Source: Norana najaformis (lineage: Eukaryota > Annelida > Clitellata > Crassiclitellata > Hormogastridae). From it: a DNA stretch of 64,000 nt. Both the position numbers and the translations under genes were made by a program. How positions within the stretch are numbered: the stretch's first letter is position 1; each line of letters begins with the position of its first letter. The DNA is taken from NCBI GenBank assembly GCA_964023275.1, contig OZ029921.1, forward strand, positions 12,095,806 through 12,159,805, given 5' to 3'. Below the pieces are notes generated by a model. It saw only the letters and a program-made list of their open reading frames with translations. It was not told where the DNA came from and searched no databases. Positions 33,891-45,200 of this stretch are shown here, one piece after another.

Positions 33891-34016
33891 CACAGCCATA
33901 TCGATGAGAAAGTTTTCAAACAATGTCCACATATGAGTGCTTGTGTAGATTTCTTTCATTTCAATCTCAGTATCGATGTAACAGTGATTAAGAAAATTGA
34001 TGTAAGCTGTCTTTAC
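33891..34016 (-). CDS. ITPR: ITPR exon 7 of the window
   Basis: Acceptor CTCTTAG precedes [20 protein letters not shown] then [19 protein letters not shown] and MAV before donor GTG|GTATGT, giving 42 codons in phase 0. [10 protein letters not shown](V/I)DTE(V/I)EMKEIYTS is one of the most conserved IP3-receptor blocks. It is too short to stand out as an open frame but is unambiguous by similarity. No disabling change is present. Confidence 0.95.
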
Positions 34017-34249
34017 CTAAGAGATATCACTTAACAGTAAACAAAATACAGTGACCATAATTCAATAATGGATTAGTCTGCTACACATGCTCAACAATAA
34101 TGAACAATAACCAATAATTACAATACAAGTTCCACACGCTTAAAAAAAACATGTTAATCTGCTTAAACATCAAGAAATTTGCATTTTTAACAACTTTTAG
34201 CCTTGAAAATGAACCTTAAATGAGAAAATTTATAAGGTACACACCGTTA

Positions 34250-35095
34250 TAAGCCCTTGTTTTTTGGTAGTTCTTCAAGGTCAGTTCTCTGCCCTGGGCA
34301 GGTTTGAACATTGAATGATGCCATTCCTGACGTTGTTAAGCCTCCGCCTTCAGTTTGCCATATCTGTCCACCATCTAGTAATCTTCCTCTTCTTTTTTCT
34401 TCTTCCATTCTTCCCTCTATAAAATTTCTCAGGAGGGAATCACCTCTCATTATGTGTCCAATCTATTTCCTCTGTCTCGTTCTTGTTGTAGCCATTACAG
34501 ATCTTTTCTGCTCCACCTCTTCATTTGTTTTATGCTCTGTCTAGCTAACCCACTCCATCCTGCACCATATCCATAACTCAAAAGCCTCCCGTCTTCTGAA
34601 ATCTTCTTTTCTGATGGTCCATATTTCCAGTCCATATAAGACCACACTCTGTATCAATGTTTTGACCATTCTTTTCTTTAGGTTCCTGTTCAGTCTCATT
34701 ACTTCTTTCCTCTTCATAAAAGCATCTTTTCCCATCACTATACTTCCTTTTATTTCAATATAACATTTTGCATTATTGTAATCATACTTCCTAAGTAGCA
34801 GAACTGCCTGACCTGTTCCAACTCTTTATCATTTACTATTATTCTTACTGTTGTTTCTTCTTTTCTGTTTATCCTCATAACCTTTTAGCCTTTCTGATAT
34901 TTATTTTCATATCATATTCTATCTAAATTAGGTTCAGGTGGTCCATCATTCTTTGTAGACCTTCTTATCTATTTGCCAGCATTGCCTGGTCATCTGCATA
35001 TCTCAGCACCTTCAACAGTCTTCCTCCCACTTTATTCCCTCTTCCATATTTTCTAGCGCCTCTCGTATAAGTTCTTCTATACAGATTTTAATCAG
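34250..35095 (-). mobile_element. RTE-type LINE fragment (post-RT to 3' end)
   Basis: Minus-strand frames with stops read RCVDMQMTRQCWQ-like RT sequence, IKGSIVMGKDAFMKRKEVM, LKKRMVKTLIQSVVLYGLEI, then RQRK-IGHIMRGDSLLRNFIE and GRMEEEKRRGR. This is the region following the RT core in RTE-type endonuclease/RT elements. No endonuclease is present. Confidence 0.75.
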
Positions 35096-35103
35096 TAGTA
35101 ATT

Positions 35104-36585
35104 GTAATTGTAATCAAAAATTTATAAAGCCCCACTTCAATGTATACTCAGTAATTGTAATTGTAATCAAAAATTTATAAAGCGCCACTTCAACATATAC
35201 TCATCAGAGGCACTCCTGGCCCGATGACCCAGAACCACTGGGGAACAAGTACGTCTTCAAGCACTTGCGGAAAAGAGGGGGAGAAAGGCTGAGAAATTCA
35301 TGCCACATGTCACCAGGCAAGCAGTTCCACGATCTAGGGCCAGCTTCAGCAAAACTTCTGCATTGAGCCATGGTTGTTCAAGCAAATGGGACAAGCAAGT
35401 CACCATGATCCGCCGAACGGAGCAGTCTGCAGCCGGGGGCAAAGAACGCAGAACACAAAGCTCCCTGAGGTAGAGAGGGGCACACCCAGTGAGACAGTTA
35501 TGTACAAGAGGAGGAATTTTGAATTTTATATGTTCCCGAATAGGCGGCCAGTGCAGTTCCTCAGACAAGAAGGCCAAAATGTGGCCAAACCTATGGATAC
35601 CTCCAATCAGGCGAGCAGCACCATTTAGGATGAACTGAAGCTGTGAAATGCAAGAGAGACCTAAGCCTAAGAAGACAGCATTACCATAGTCCATCCTAGA
35701 GCATATGAATGCATGAATAAGAGTGGTTATAGCCTGGGTCATGAGGGAACGGCGTATAGTGTGTAGCTGACTCAGATGATAAAAGCACAGTTGAGAAACA
35801 CTCTTCACATGCTCCAACAGTGTAAGCTCCTGATCCAGAGTCACTCCCAGATCACGGACTGAAGATGGAGAAATGAGGGAAGAGCCTGTGTAGACTGGTC
35901 AGGTCAATCTTGGAGAGTTGGACACAGCTATGAAGTCTTACCATGGGTTCACACAGAGACGGTTTGACTTCAACCAGGCCTCGATTGCCTCCGACGTTTG
36001 CTTCCCGAACTAAAGAGACAGCCTCAGCAGCTGGGCCATGAATATATGCCTGGGTGTCATCGACATATTCGTGGGATACTACCTCGGTCAGAGACAGGAT
36101 ATGGCCAAGGTCAGTGGTGTAGACAATAAAAAGTAGAGGAGCCAGAACAGAGCCCTGCCGGAGACCCAGGGTGATCAAGGACCAGTCAGAGTGTGGTGAG
36201 CCAATGATCACAGACTGATGGTGACCTTCAGGAAATGAGCGGAACCATAAGAGTCAGACTGACCAGACCAAATGAAATCTCAAGGCATGCCAGAAGGATA
36301 CTGTGATCAACTGTATCAAAGGCACTAATGTCAAAGAGAGCAAGGAGGGTTAGGTAAACCCTATCAAAAGCCCCAACCATGTCAGCTAAAATATGAACTA
36401 TAACTGATTCTGTTGAATGAAACCTTCTGAAACCCGACTGCAGGCTAGGCAGAAGGGAGTTAGCCTCAAGATACTGCAGTAACTGCATCGACACATGCTT
36501 TTCAACCAATTTGAACAGGAATGATACCGTAAGTTGGAGATGGGCCTATAATTAGCCATATCATTAAAGTCCAGGCCAGGAGATG
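35104..36585 (-). mobile_element. L2-like LINE, RT to 3' end, minus strand
   Basis: Three frames in order (36509-36228, 36211-35852, 35844-35257) carry LPSLQSGFRRFHSTESVIVH, ISAFDTVDHSILLACLEISF, LRQGSVLAPLLFIVYTTDLG, EYVDDTQAY (YVDD box), LDQELTLLEHVKSVSQLCFY, FICSRMDYGNAVFLGLG and CAPLYLRELCVL. Frame breaks near 36220 and 35848 disable it. The 3' end reads AAGTGGCGCTTTATAAA and then TTACAATTACAA. That terminal unit is present twice in tandem (35104-35210). Confidence 0.85.
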
Positions 36586-36589
36586 CACC

Positions 36590-36714
36590 TGAAGACTACT
36601 GTTTAACAGTGATTTTACTTGTTTGGGTCAGGAGCACCCCTGTTAAGTTTATTCTCTAAGAGGCACTTTATAAATCTTAAATTACAATTACAATTAAAAA
36701 TTAAAATTACAATT
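36590..36714 (+). mobile_element. L2-like LINE 3' end inserted in antisense LINE
   Basis: CTGAAGACTACTGTTTAACA, GTGATTTTACTTGTTTGGG and AGAGGCACTTTATAAATC plus a TTACAA tail match the 3' terminus of the element at 9836-11312. It is a severely 5'-truncated copy lying between two minus-strand LINE fragments. Confidence 0.8.
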
Positions 36715-37010
36715 GCCACTTGTTGAGTACGATCATTGAGATAAGAAGATATCCAGTGAAGAGCAGGACCAGTAATTCCAAAAGATGTATAGAGTCGAGA
36801 CAACAAAATACCATGATCTACAGTATCAAATGCAGCACTCAAATCAAGAGATGGTTAAGTGTGCCAGTAAGAGCAGTCTCAGTTAAATGATGTTTACGGT
36901 AAGCTGACTGAAAAGAACTACAATTCGAAGAGTTATATACCCCTGAAGATGTAAGAGAAATAGGTGTTCAAGTAGTTTAGAGATATTATTCAGATTGGAA
37001 ATAGGTTGAT
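36715..37010 (-). mobile_element. L2/CR1-like RT fragment, minus strand
   Basis: The frame reads [20 protein letters not shown] and [20 protein letters not shown]. Upstream broken sequence reads NISKLLEHLFLLHLQ-like, the RT entry. It belongs to an element different from 35104-36585 because both contain the AFDTVDH block. Confidence 0.75.
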
Positions 37011-37310
37011 AAGTAGCCAGACAGTCCTTATCAAGATCAGATTTAAGACTGTAAGAAGTCCTCTGGCCATACTCCAGTGTAGTATATGTCCTGGCACAGC
37101 CTTACCAGTTCAGCCATTGCTTTTTCTCCCAGATTTTCGAGTATCTCTGCTGGGATGTTGTCAATTCCTCTGTCTTGTTATATTTCATTTCACTGATGGC
37201 TACCAGTACCTCATTTTTCAGCACATCTGGTCCTACTTCTTCTCTGTCCTCTGGGGGTGAATCCTAATTAAGATGTGTGGGTCTGTTCTATATATTCCTA
37301 TATATTCCTT
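37011..37310 (-). mobile_element. RTE-type LINE RT-entry fragment, minus strand
   Basis: Degraded minus-strand sequence reads DNIPAEILENLGEKAMAELV followed by CQDIYYTGVWPE, the motif around the first RT blocks (xIPAExL…WPxxW). Stops are present. Confidence 0.6.
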
Positions 37311-37535
37311 CCACCCTCTTCGTTGGAGACTAAATAACACACTACGAAGAACAATTGATAAGGCTAGAGAAAAGTGGTGGGAAGAGCAACATAGAGATCT
37401 GGAAGAATTAGAAAAAATGGGAAGATATGATCGAGTGTATGGAAAAGTGAAGAAGATGACAAAAGGGTCGACCAGAGGAAGTGGAATAGCGGCAGAAGAT
37501 AAGAATTCTGAGATCCTACAAGAACCCAGTGAAGA
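37311..37535 (+). mobile_element. RTE-type LINE connector fragment, plus strand
   Basis: The frame reads RWRLNNTLRRTIDKAREKWW and EEQHRDLEELEKMGRYDRVY then GKVKKMTKG, the basic helical linker between endonuclease and RT in RTE-type elements. It faces the neighbouring fragments in opposite orientation. Confidence 0.7.
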
Positions 37536-37539
37536 TACT

Positions 37540-38270
37540 TACTTAGTACTTAGTCCTTGCTGTGCAGGTCTGCACATCAGGCAACATGACTTCTCCATTC
37601 ATCTCTGTCGTCTTCCTGCCTCATCCCATGATATCTCCACACACCCAAGGTCGTCTCTGATGGTCTCTGGCCGGTTCTTCATTGGTCTTCCCCTCCTCTG
37701 TTTCCCTTCAGGAATCCAGTTCATTGCTTGATTGGCTCACCTATCTCTGTCCATATGAATTACATGTCCCATCCATTTCAGTCTTCTCTTTCTGATGATA
37801 TTCTCTACATCCTCTTGTCTTGTCCTTTCTCTTATAATTTTATTTGATATCTTATCACACCTTGAAATGTGTAAAATTCTTCTCAGCCATTTGTGATGGC
37901 TAATTCCCTCACTCATAAAGTCACCACCTTCCTTCCATCTCACCTCCAACAGTCCTATTATATCCAAGCCTGTTCTTCTCATCTCTCTGATGACATTGGC
38001 TAACTTTCCCGGACTCAGGAATGTTCTCACATTCCACATCCCAATTTTGAGCTTTTTTACAAGGATTTCACTGGGTGATGGCCAAAGGGGCCTTGTTTCC
38101 TCCCCTGCCTAATGCGACTCTCCATCAATGGCTGGATTGAGTGATTCATGTTGTTGCCTTGCATCTTTACTTTTGCCATTGTCTGGCTACTTGGGAAGTT
38201 TTAGAGAAGTGGCTTCCTATTCCCTTCCTCCCGGTGGTTATGCATAATAAATAAGGCCTTGTTTCTTGAC
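37540..38270 (-). mobile_element. Internally deleted RTE-type LINE (EN start joined to C-terminus)
   Basis: On the minus strand a ~230-bp leader (38270-38042) precedes MWNVRTFLSPGKLANVIREM, RRTGLDIIGLLEVRWKEGG, the start of an APE endonuclease. Within the same open frame the sequence jumps to RRILHISRCDKISNKIIRER and KRRLKWMGHVIHMDRDR, the post-RT C-terminus, and after a stop continues PMKNRPETIRDDLG and WRSHVA. Most of the endonuclease and the whole RT core are missing. The 5' and 3' ends are kept, the layout of a non-autonomous derivative. Confidence 0.8.
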
Positions 38271-39973
38271 TCCTCTGTAATGAATATTAATTAGGCATAT
38301 ATGGTTCTAAAGCAATGGAATTTACAAAAATTATGCAATTTGTAAAGGGGTGCAGTAAAGATGCAATCAGTTGGCTATAAAACATGTGCAGACTGGCAGC
38401 TAACTAAAGTCCCAAGCTGTTGCCTAGATGTATTGATTGAGAAAGATTAGGCCAGTTCAAATATCTATTTCTGACTGTGTCTGATTTGAACACCATGTCT
38501 TCTAAGTTTTTATATATTACAAGCATATAATATATAACATTTTATATAAAATATTTATAGGCCTCATTAAAAAATATACTCATATACATTGTATATATAC
38601 ACACACATATATATATATATACATACACATGTGTAATGGATAACTTGTTGATCTGGTTTCACCAGGAGATAGGATACACAGACAATGAACTTTTTCAGTT
38701 GCCACATTATCCCATTCTTCGGAATTGTGCCTACATTGCGAGCTTACGATTTTATGTTGCTTTAATCTGAACTATAGTGGATTATCTACCACTGGGACTA
38801 AACTTAAGGGAAATTGACCTGACTTTAGGTTAGGCCTGGCATTGGTTGTACGGTTGGTGGCACAGATGATGTAAGAGTTACTGCTGTTTGCTCACAGGTT
38901 TAGACAATTCCATTTTTAAACACATGCAGGTGCAGATGACTAACTGGATCTGCTGCTGATACTGAGAAGTTAGTAGTCTTTACAATCCTACCCAGGGGCG
39001 TAACTATAGGTCTGCAATCCTGTGCAGGGGTAGCTCCCATCTCCAAAAGTGGACATGCTGAGATCCTAGTTAGCCAGTGTGCTTGAAATCTTATTTGAGT
39101 GGCTACCGGTTCTGACTTCATATGCCTACTATCATCTTATGTTATATACACAGAGGTAGACAGAAACATAAATAAAGTATGCTATATAGTAAGCTATATT
39201 TATATATTCATGTATTATTATATGTACATAATATAACTTTGCATCCCTAATAACCAGTCAGGTATTACCTCTTGAAAACTAACAGTACAGTCAATAGGGT
39301 AGGAGCTGACTTCATTACATCCCCCAACCAACAGCTGAATGACTAGAATCCCAATGTTTCCAACGTGAATGACCTGCCCTCCACAACTGACTCCAGGTTA
39401 GGCAGAACCCTGAGAAACCAGAAGATTGTAAAAGCTTTCAAATGCCAGGTCATGGATTATCATTAAATGCAAAATTAGAGGTTACAAGGTTGTATGGAAT
39501 TTTTTCAATTTTTGGGGTAATTTATGCTTTATTCAGAATTAAATTCATAACACAAATTTTAAAAATTTCTATAGAATATTTTACTCTTAAAGGGTAATTT
39601 TTAAAGGGTATGATTAATGATTTGCTATGGCGTAAAACTGACTTTCTTGTATGCAATTATTGATCAAGGCTGGAGTTGATTACTTCTGACCTTGTTGTTA
39701 AGCTCCCTGCAGGGGCCATGACAGTGTCCCAGCCACCAACAGCTAGACAGCATACATACATGGTTCACACTAATAAGTTATTATTATGATTATTTGCAGC
39801 ATTAACTCACTCAAAAATTGCATACATTTCAGCATATGGCTGCAAACATTTAATCCTAAGCTGGGATGGGGCATGACCATATTTGCCCCTGGATCTGCCT
39901 TTGCCTTCAACACGTGAACCGGTACTCGCATGAAACACTACAAAATTGTCACATAGTATACATATATACATAC
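38271..39973. other. Intron sequence without recognised elements
   Basis: AT-rich sequence with a TA/CA microsatellite at 38588-38630. No coding or repeat similarity was recognised otherwise. Confidence 0.4.
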
Positions 39974-40215
39974 TGTAATTGTAATTTGTAATTGTAATTT
40001 AAGATTTATAAAGTGCCTCTTAGAGAATAAACTCAACAGGGGTGCTCCCAACACGAACAAGTAAAATCACTCTTAAACAGTACAGCCTGCAAAACCCTGA
40101 GAGGGGAAGAGAGAGGAGCTCAAGTCGCAGATCTCGAGAGAGAGACGGTTCCAGCAGGTGGGACCAACATACGCAAAGCTTCTGGATTGGGTGATAGCAG
40201 TTTGCATGCAAGGGA
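39974..40215 (-). mobile_element. L2-like LINE 3' end, minus strand
   Basis: In reverse complement it reads TCTTGTTTGTCCCTTGCATG through the C-terminal WSHLLEPSLSRDLRLELLSL to AGAGGCACTTTATAAATC and a TTACAA tail, parallel to 11050-11312. It is a short 5'-truncated copy of that family. Confidence 0.85.
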
Positions 40216-40596
40216 CAAACAAGATATATATATGTATATATATATGTATGGATGTAGGGGCATATCTGTGAATTTATGTTTATACAAATGATTTTATCAC
40301 CTCATGAAGGCATCACAAAAGCCCTGAAGTATTGCAACCTTTAAAATATAGAAAGGATGTCAACAGTGAACTTGTTGGTGCAGCTATATGCCAAGGCCTT
40401 CGAACTATGAGTCACATAACCACCATGGAAAGGATTTCATAACTGGGTTGCTATGCAAGTGTGCATGTGTTTACTGGTATGAATATTTCCAATTCTCTAG
40501 ACCATTGCTTGATTAAAAATGAACAGGATACTAGCACATTTTTAGCAAGACGTATAAGAGGTTCATAATAATGATGCATGCAGACATTAAACTGAC

Positions 40597-40848
40597 CTCT
40601 GGAATGCAGTCTGGATGTGTGACAACCTTGACAATGTCATCAAGTGGTAAGAGGGAGTGACATTTAATCTCTGTGTAGACATTTTTCCCTTCTGTACAGC
40701 AAGCCAAGAGTTGGACAAGGTTGATGTGGTAGGTGAGAGGACTGCTTGGATCTATACGATCCTTCTCTGACTGCATCAGCTCAACCAGAGTCTGAAACGA
40801 TGCGCGGTCATTGTAGAATAGCAGAACCTCCTCACCCACATTGACCAA
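40597..40848 (-). CDS. ITPR: ITPR exon 6 of the window
   Basis: Acceptor TTCCAG precedes [20 protein letters not shown], then [40 protein letters not shown] and [21 protein letters not shown] before donor GAG|GTCAGT, giving 84 codons in phase 0. [25 protein letters not shown] and LPLDDIV are diagnostic of IP3 receptors. The exon joins SE (exon 5) to LVN as the family requires. No stop is present. Confidence 0.97.
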
Positions 40849-41340
40849 CTGGAACACCAAACATAAAACAAACCTCAAAAACGAAAAGCAATTAAAAATA
40901 GATTTTAACATTTCTTATTTTAACATTTCTTATTCTTTAAATTAGTGTGTACACTGTCCATCATGAATGCAGATATGCTGTTGCGAGGGCACTTGTGTAA
41001 GGGAGGTTGGCGGGTCTGAAGGTGACACATGCCCATGCAACAGTCTGTTCGTAACACGTGCTCATGCAACTGTCTGTTGAAGGAGAAAAGGTCAAGAGGG
41101 AACGTTGCTTGGGTCGGATGATGGCATGCCCATGCACCTGTCTGTTGAAAGAGTGTTTGAAGGTGTGTTTTTGAGGGAGTTTAAGACTATATAAATAAAT
41201 GGGAAGTTTTATGTTGATGTGTGTTATGAGTTGGGACCTCTCGTAGCGAGTTTTCGTAAGAAACGTGTGAAATAGCTGTTGAAGCAGCAGGAACTGAGTT
41301 GTTGCTGAAACATGTTTTCTGACTTGTAGCATAATTGGGG

Positions 41341-41580
41341 GCCGTCTGGCCACCCATCCGTCCAGGTCACCCATCCGTCCAGCCCACCCATCCGTCCAGG
41401 CCACCCATCCGTCCAGCAGGTCAACAGTTCCATTCAACGGGTCAACCATGTTGTTCCCTTGTTCAGCCATTCTATTCAGCAGGTCAGCCATTCCATTCAG
41501 TTGGCCAGTCATGCTGTTCTGTGGGTCGACCATTCCGTTCAGCTGGTCGACCGCTCCTATAAAAGTGGTCCAGTTCAGGC
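41341..41580. repeat. 17/21-bp minisatellite with heptad-coding potential
   Basis: Four near-perfect 17-bp units CACCCATCCGTCCAGGC (41350-41418) grade into about seven degenerate 21-bp units like GGTCAACCATTCCATTCAG (to 41560). On the minus strand the 21-bp units translate as heptads LNGMVDP, LNGMADL, LNRMAEQ, GNNMVDP, with L/M at a/d positions. Confidence 0.85.
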
Positions 41581-42119
41581 TGCTGGTGCAATGGTCACGT
41601 CCAGTTGTCTGATGAGTCTCAAGCTGTGTCTGGTTTGTCACTTTCAGCTGAACGTGATGTCACCAAGTATCTCCATGCAACCGGATGAACCCAAAGGTAT
41701 CAGCACTTGCCATGAACCAGTGTTCCGCAAGTCGCCATTGTTTAAAGTGAACATGTTGGAAAGAGGCGCTTTACATTTCAGGAAGCCTATGGTTTGGCTT
41801 TCACCTCTTGTTTGCCTGTTGGCACAAAGTCAATTTTTTAATTTATTAAACTCTAAAAGTGGTATTGACATTTAAATTTTAATAGAACAGTGGATTTTAG
41901 ATATGATTGGAGGACGATTTAAGGCTTCATTTATTGTATTTCAAAGGTGTAAGAGTTCCTATTTGCAGTTGTTACAGTTACAACTTCCCTTAAATCTAGA
42001 TCAATTATAAATTATAGTGATTGGTGAATTTTGTAATATTTATTGTGGTAAGATATTTTGCTTGGGTGTATTTAAGTAGAGTTGTTGCTATTGAATTTGG
42101 GTTGGAGTTGTATGGAGAT

Positions 42120-42330
42120 TTGTCTTGTGGAGTTGATGAGGGGTTTGGTATGTTTCAAGGGTGGAACATTGTTGTTGAGATTGTTGTAATGTGTTTTGAC
42201 AACCTTGTGGTACCTCATAGAGGTCTGGTTATGTCATGTGGTAAATATTTGTCTAGGTCTATGGGGCCTTTGTGGTATATTTCAACAACCTTTTGGTGCC
42301 TCATGGTGGTCTGGTATGTCTTGTATATAG
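42120..42330. repeat. Internal duplication ~115 bp apart in G/T-rich interior
   Basis: ACAACCTTGTGGTACCTCAT (42199) recurs as ACAACCTTTTGGTGCCTCAT (about 42284) with flanking GGTCTGG. The surrounding 42020-42930 is strongly G+T on the plus strand. Confidence 0.6.
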
Positions 42331-43147
42331 TGTATTTGGTGTATATGTGATTTGCAATTAGATGTTCCGTCAAGAGTTCCTAGTTAGAGTTGGTGAATTA
42401 GAATGGAGTTGATATTATTTCTGTCCATGGTATTGGTTTTGTGTGGATATACTAATTTGTGTATTTTCTGGTTTCATTCAAGTCTCGGACTTTGCGTCAT
42501 GCATGCCTGAGTTTTTGTGGGGTGTCTTTACATGTTCCGTAGTCTTTATGGCTATTTTTGGCCAGGTATGGATTTTGTGCGGTCGTGCACTTTGTATAAG
42601 TCCGTGTGACTTTTACTGCTTGTTGCATTTTGTATGTCTGAATTACCCAACAATGTTCCAGTATACATGTAGGTAACAGACTGTTAGTTTTGGTAGGATC
42701 TGGAGCTGTGTACTACTATCTTTGGACTGGATTCACAGTTTGATATGTAGTTGTTGCCAGACTTGTTGATTGGATTTTGAGATGTATATTCGTGTGTATA
42801 CAGTGATGAAAGGATGGTAATAGTATATCTTGTGACAGGCTAGGGTATGATTATATTGTCTGTGGTTTTAGAGTTTCTAGGTCATATTATTAGTTGATTG
42901 TTGTGTTGTGGGTTCCCTCATCTTTTGGGGTATGTTGTGAAGGCACATGTGTAAGGGAAGGTTGCTTGGGTCTGAAGGTGAAACGTGCCCAAGCAACAGT
43001 CTGTTCATTACATGTGCTCATTCAGAAAAGAAGGAAAAAAGTCTAGAGGGAAAGTTGCTGTGGTCCCATGATGGCATGCCCAAGCACCTGTCTGTTGAAG
43101 GAGTGTTTGAAGGTGTGTTTTGGAGGGAGTTTAAGACTACATAAACG

Positions 43148-43764
43148 ATTTTGGACTCACTGGAAAGGTTAAACAACATGCAAACTAGATGCTGAAGTGG
43201 GTTATTAATACATTATAATACCAAGTACTTGAAGGTTTGATGGGTGTTAAGTTGAAAAACGAGTGTGGTTTCAAAAGAAAGGAAATTATAATGAGCATTT
43301 CATCCCAATGCAACTGTAAACAATCGTGTGGGTGTGTTTTTAGTACATACACTGCTGTTACTCTTCAAATAAAGCCTTATTTACTAATGCTACAAAATCA
43401 ATATTATTAAAATAAAAGTTTTAATAAATAAATGCTAAATATTTATAATTTGTACACTTATTAGTAATCAGAATAGAAATTTAATGTATAGCTGGTAGTG
43501 TTTGAAATTTGCAAATCTTTCTGAGTTTCATCTAAAAAATGTGTTCAAATGTGCAATATGATGTCATTAGTTATGGTAAATACAACCTGTTTGAGTTATA
43601 GTTTAATACAAATATTAGTTGTAAATTGTAGCTCTATCTTTTATTAGTTTTCAAAGACAGTGTTGATTAGGCTCACTGCAGATTTACATCATCAGCAGTT
43701 GCAAGTTTAATCCAAGTTAACAAAATAGACAAGACTGTACTTATTTATCTGACCAAAATGGTAC
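43148..43764. other. Intron sequence without recognised elements
   Basis: AT-rich; nothing recognised. Confidence 0.4.
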
Positions 43765-43769
43765 TATAG

Positions 43770-45195
43770 TGTACCGGCTCTATATAAATGTACTGGTTGT
43801 ACCCTTAATCTTCTACCTAAGTGACAGATTATTGTTTGAATCTCAGTCACCAGAGGGCTTGACCTCTCCTACCATAAGACCTTGGGAAAGGGTACATGCA
43901 GATGACTAACAGTTTATGTCAAAATACATATATCCCAAGTCTTATTTTGTCAATTTCAAATTAAGATATTGATCTTGACGCAATGTTGACTCGTTAAAAC
44001 TAATTGTATAGTTTTGAAAATAAACAAACAGTTTTATTATAGAAATAAATTATTACTCCAGACAATATGTTCAAGTTCAATTCTAATATAATCAATCTAC
44101 TGTACATCTACCACATGCTACTACTACTGCAGGCCAACTGCTAAACTAACTATATCAATTAATGAAGTAATTAGATTTCTTCCCTCCCTTTGATGAGTTG
44201 TAGATCGTCCAGGCCTGAGTTCTTGTGGAGATTAGTTGATTTCAAGAAAACGTTCTCGGAGAAGTGCGATTTTCCAAAGTCCTTTTCTTAGCAAACTTAG
44301 TTGATAGGTTTCCACAAGCAGATGAAGGAAATCCGCCATTTCTTCTTGTAACTCTTCAACTATTTTGTATGAAAGTTCAAGATAATTCCAGTTTATTCCA
44401 TTCACTGGACGACAAAGTTAACGAAGCGTATGTTACTCACTCGTCAAAGTACAATTACTCGATGCAGATCGCTTAGCAGTATCGAACGAAAAGTTCGTCG
44501 ATTCGAAAACAATTCCTTTGTGTGGGTTACTAGCTTCTCAATCCGATATGACAACCACCGCTTTCGGGAAACAGGTAATCTCTATGTTTCTTCAGAAGTT
44601 CCTACACGTTAAGGAAACTTTTTATATGAAAGATCGATCATCGACTTGTACGCACACAAATCGAACATACGTACGGAGGTTTCGAAGGTGTTTTTCCACG
44701 TCTAGCTCAACATGCACCCACGAACCTATCTCCACGACTGACTATACGAAACCTCTTCTTATACCAGTAAACGTACGTCTGCTGAATAATGGGTGCCAAC
44801 CATCGTTGCTGATCTGCGCATGACCATTGCCAACCATCCATTGCTAAAATCGTCTGCTCATGACATTAGCAGCTGTTTAATTTTCAAATCTGCTCTGTCT
44901 GATTTATCCTTGGTAAAATCGTCATGTAGGCTAACATCCGCCGTGCTGACGTGGCATAGTTCCATACGAATTAGTAAAACCATATTCCTACCTAAGTTGG
45001 CCATTTGCTATAGTCTAGCAATAACTCATATAAGTTGGCCTGCCTACAATACTATATCAACTACAGCCTTTATACATAAATCTACTACTACTATCAACTA
45101 TGCTAAACTACTACATACTAACTAAGTAAGCAAGTAAGCTGTTCCTCAGCTTAACTCAACAAATAGAAACGCGAATTAAAGGGAGGATCGCAACA
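43770..45195 (+). mobile_element. Solo LTR, family 2, with 5-bp target duplication
   Basis: The segment begins TGTACCGGCTC, has TATATAAAT immediately after, and ends GGATCGCAACA. It is flanked by TATAG on both sides (43765-43769 and 45196-45200). Its ends resemble those of family 1 (…TTCGCTACA), suggesting a related LTR lineage. It is 1,426 bp and non-coding. Confidence 0.85.
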
Positions 45196-45200
45196 TATAG

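Larger units (their letters stand above)
40979..43147 (+). mobile_element. Short LTR retroelement (non-autonomous), 3' LTR truncated
   Basis: Direct repeats at 40979 and 42933 begin TGTTGCGAGGGCAC and TGTTGTGAAGGCAC and stay similar for about 215 bp (shared CACCTGTCTGTTGAA, GTGTTTGAAGGTGTGTTTT, GGGAGTTTAAGACTA). The left copy ends near TTGTAGCA (41331) and is followed at 41336 by TGGGGGCCGTC, resembling a tRNA-Pro-type primer-binding site. A TATATAAATA box lies at about 41188. The 1.6-kb interior carries no Gag or Pol I recognise, so it is a TRIM/LARD-like derivative. The right LTR loses similarity after about 43147. Confidence 0.65.

Noticed and set aside
40961-41641. 226-residue minus-strand open frame read as a gene
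   Set aside because: It spans LTR and minisatellite sequence; the heptad-like part is reported as a repeat observation, but a host gene is not supported.
42021-42350. Hydrophobic 109-residue plus-strand frame as a membrane protein
   Set aside because: G/T-rich DNA inside the LTR element gives Val/Leu/Phe/Trp codons automatically, and the frame includes an internal duplication.
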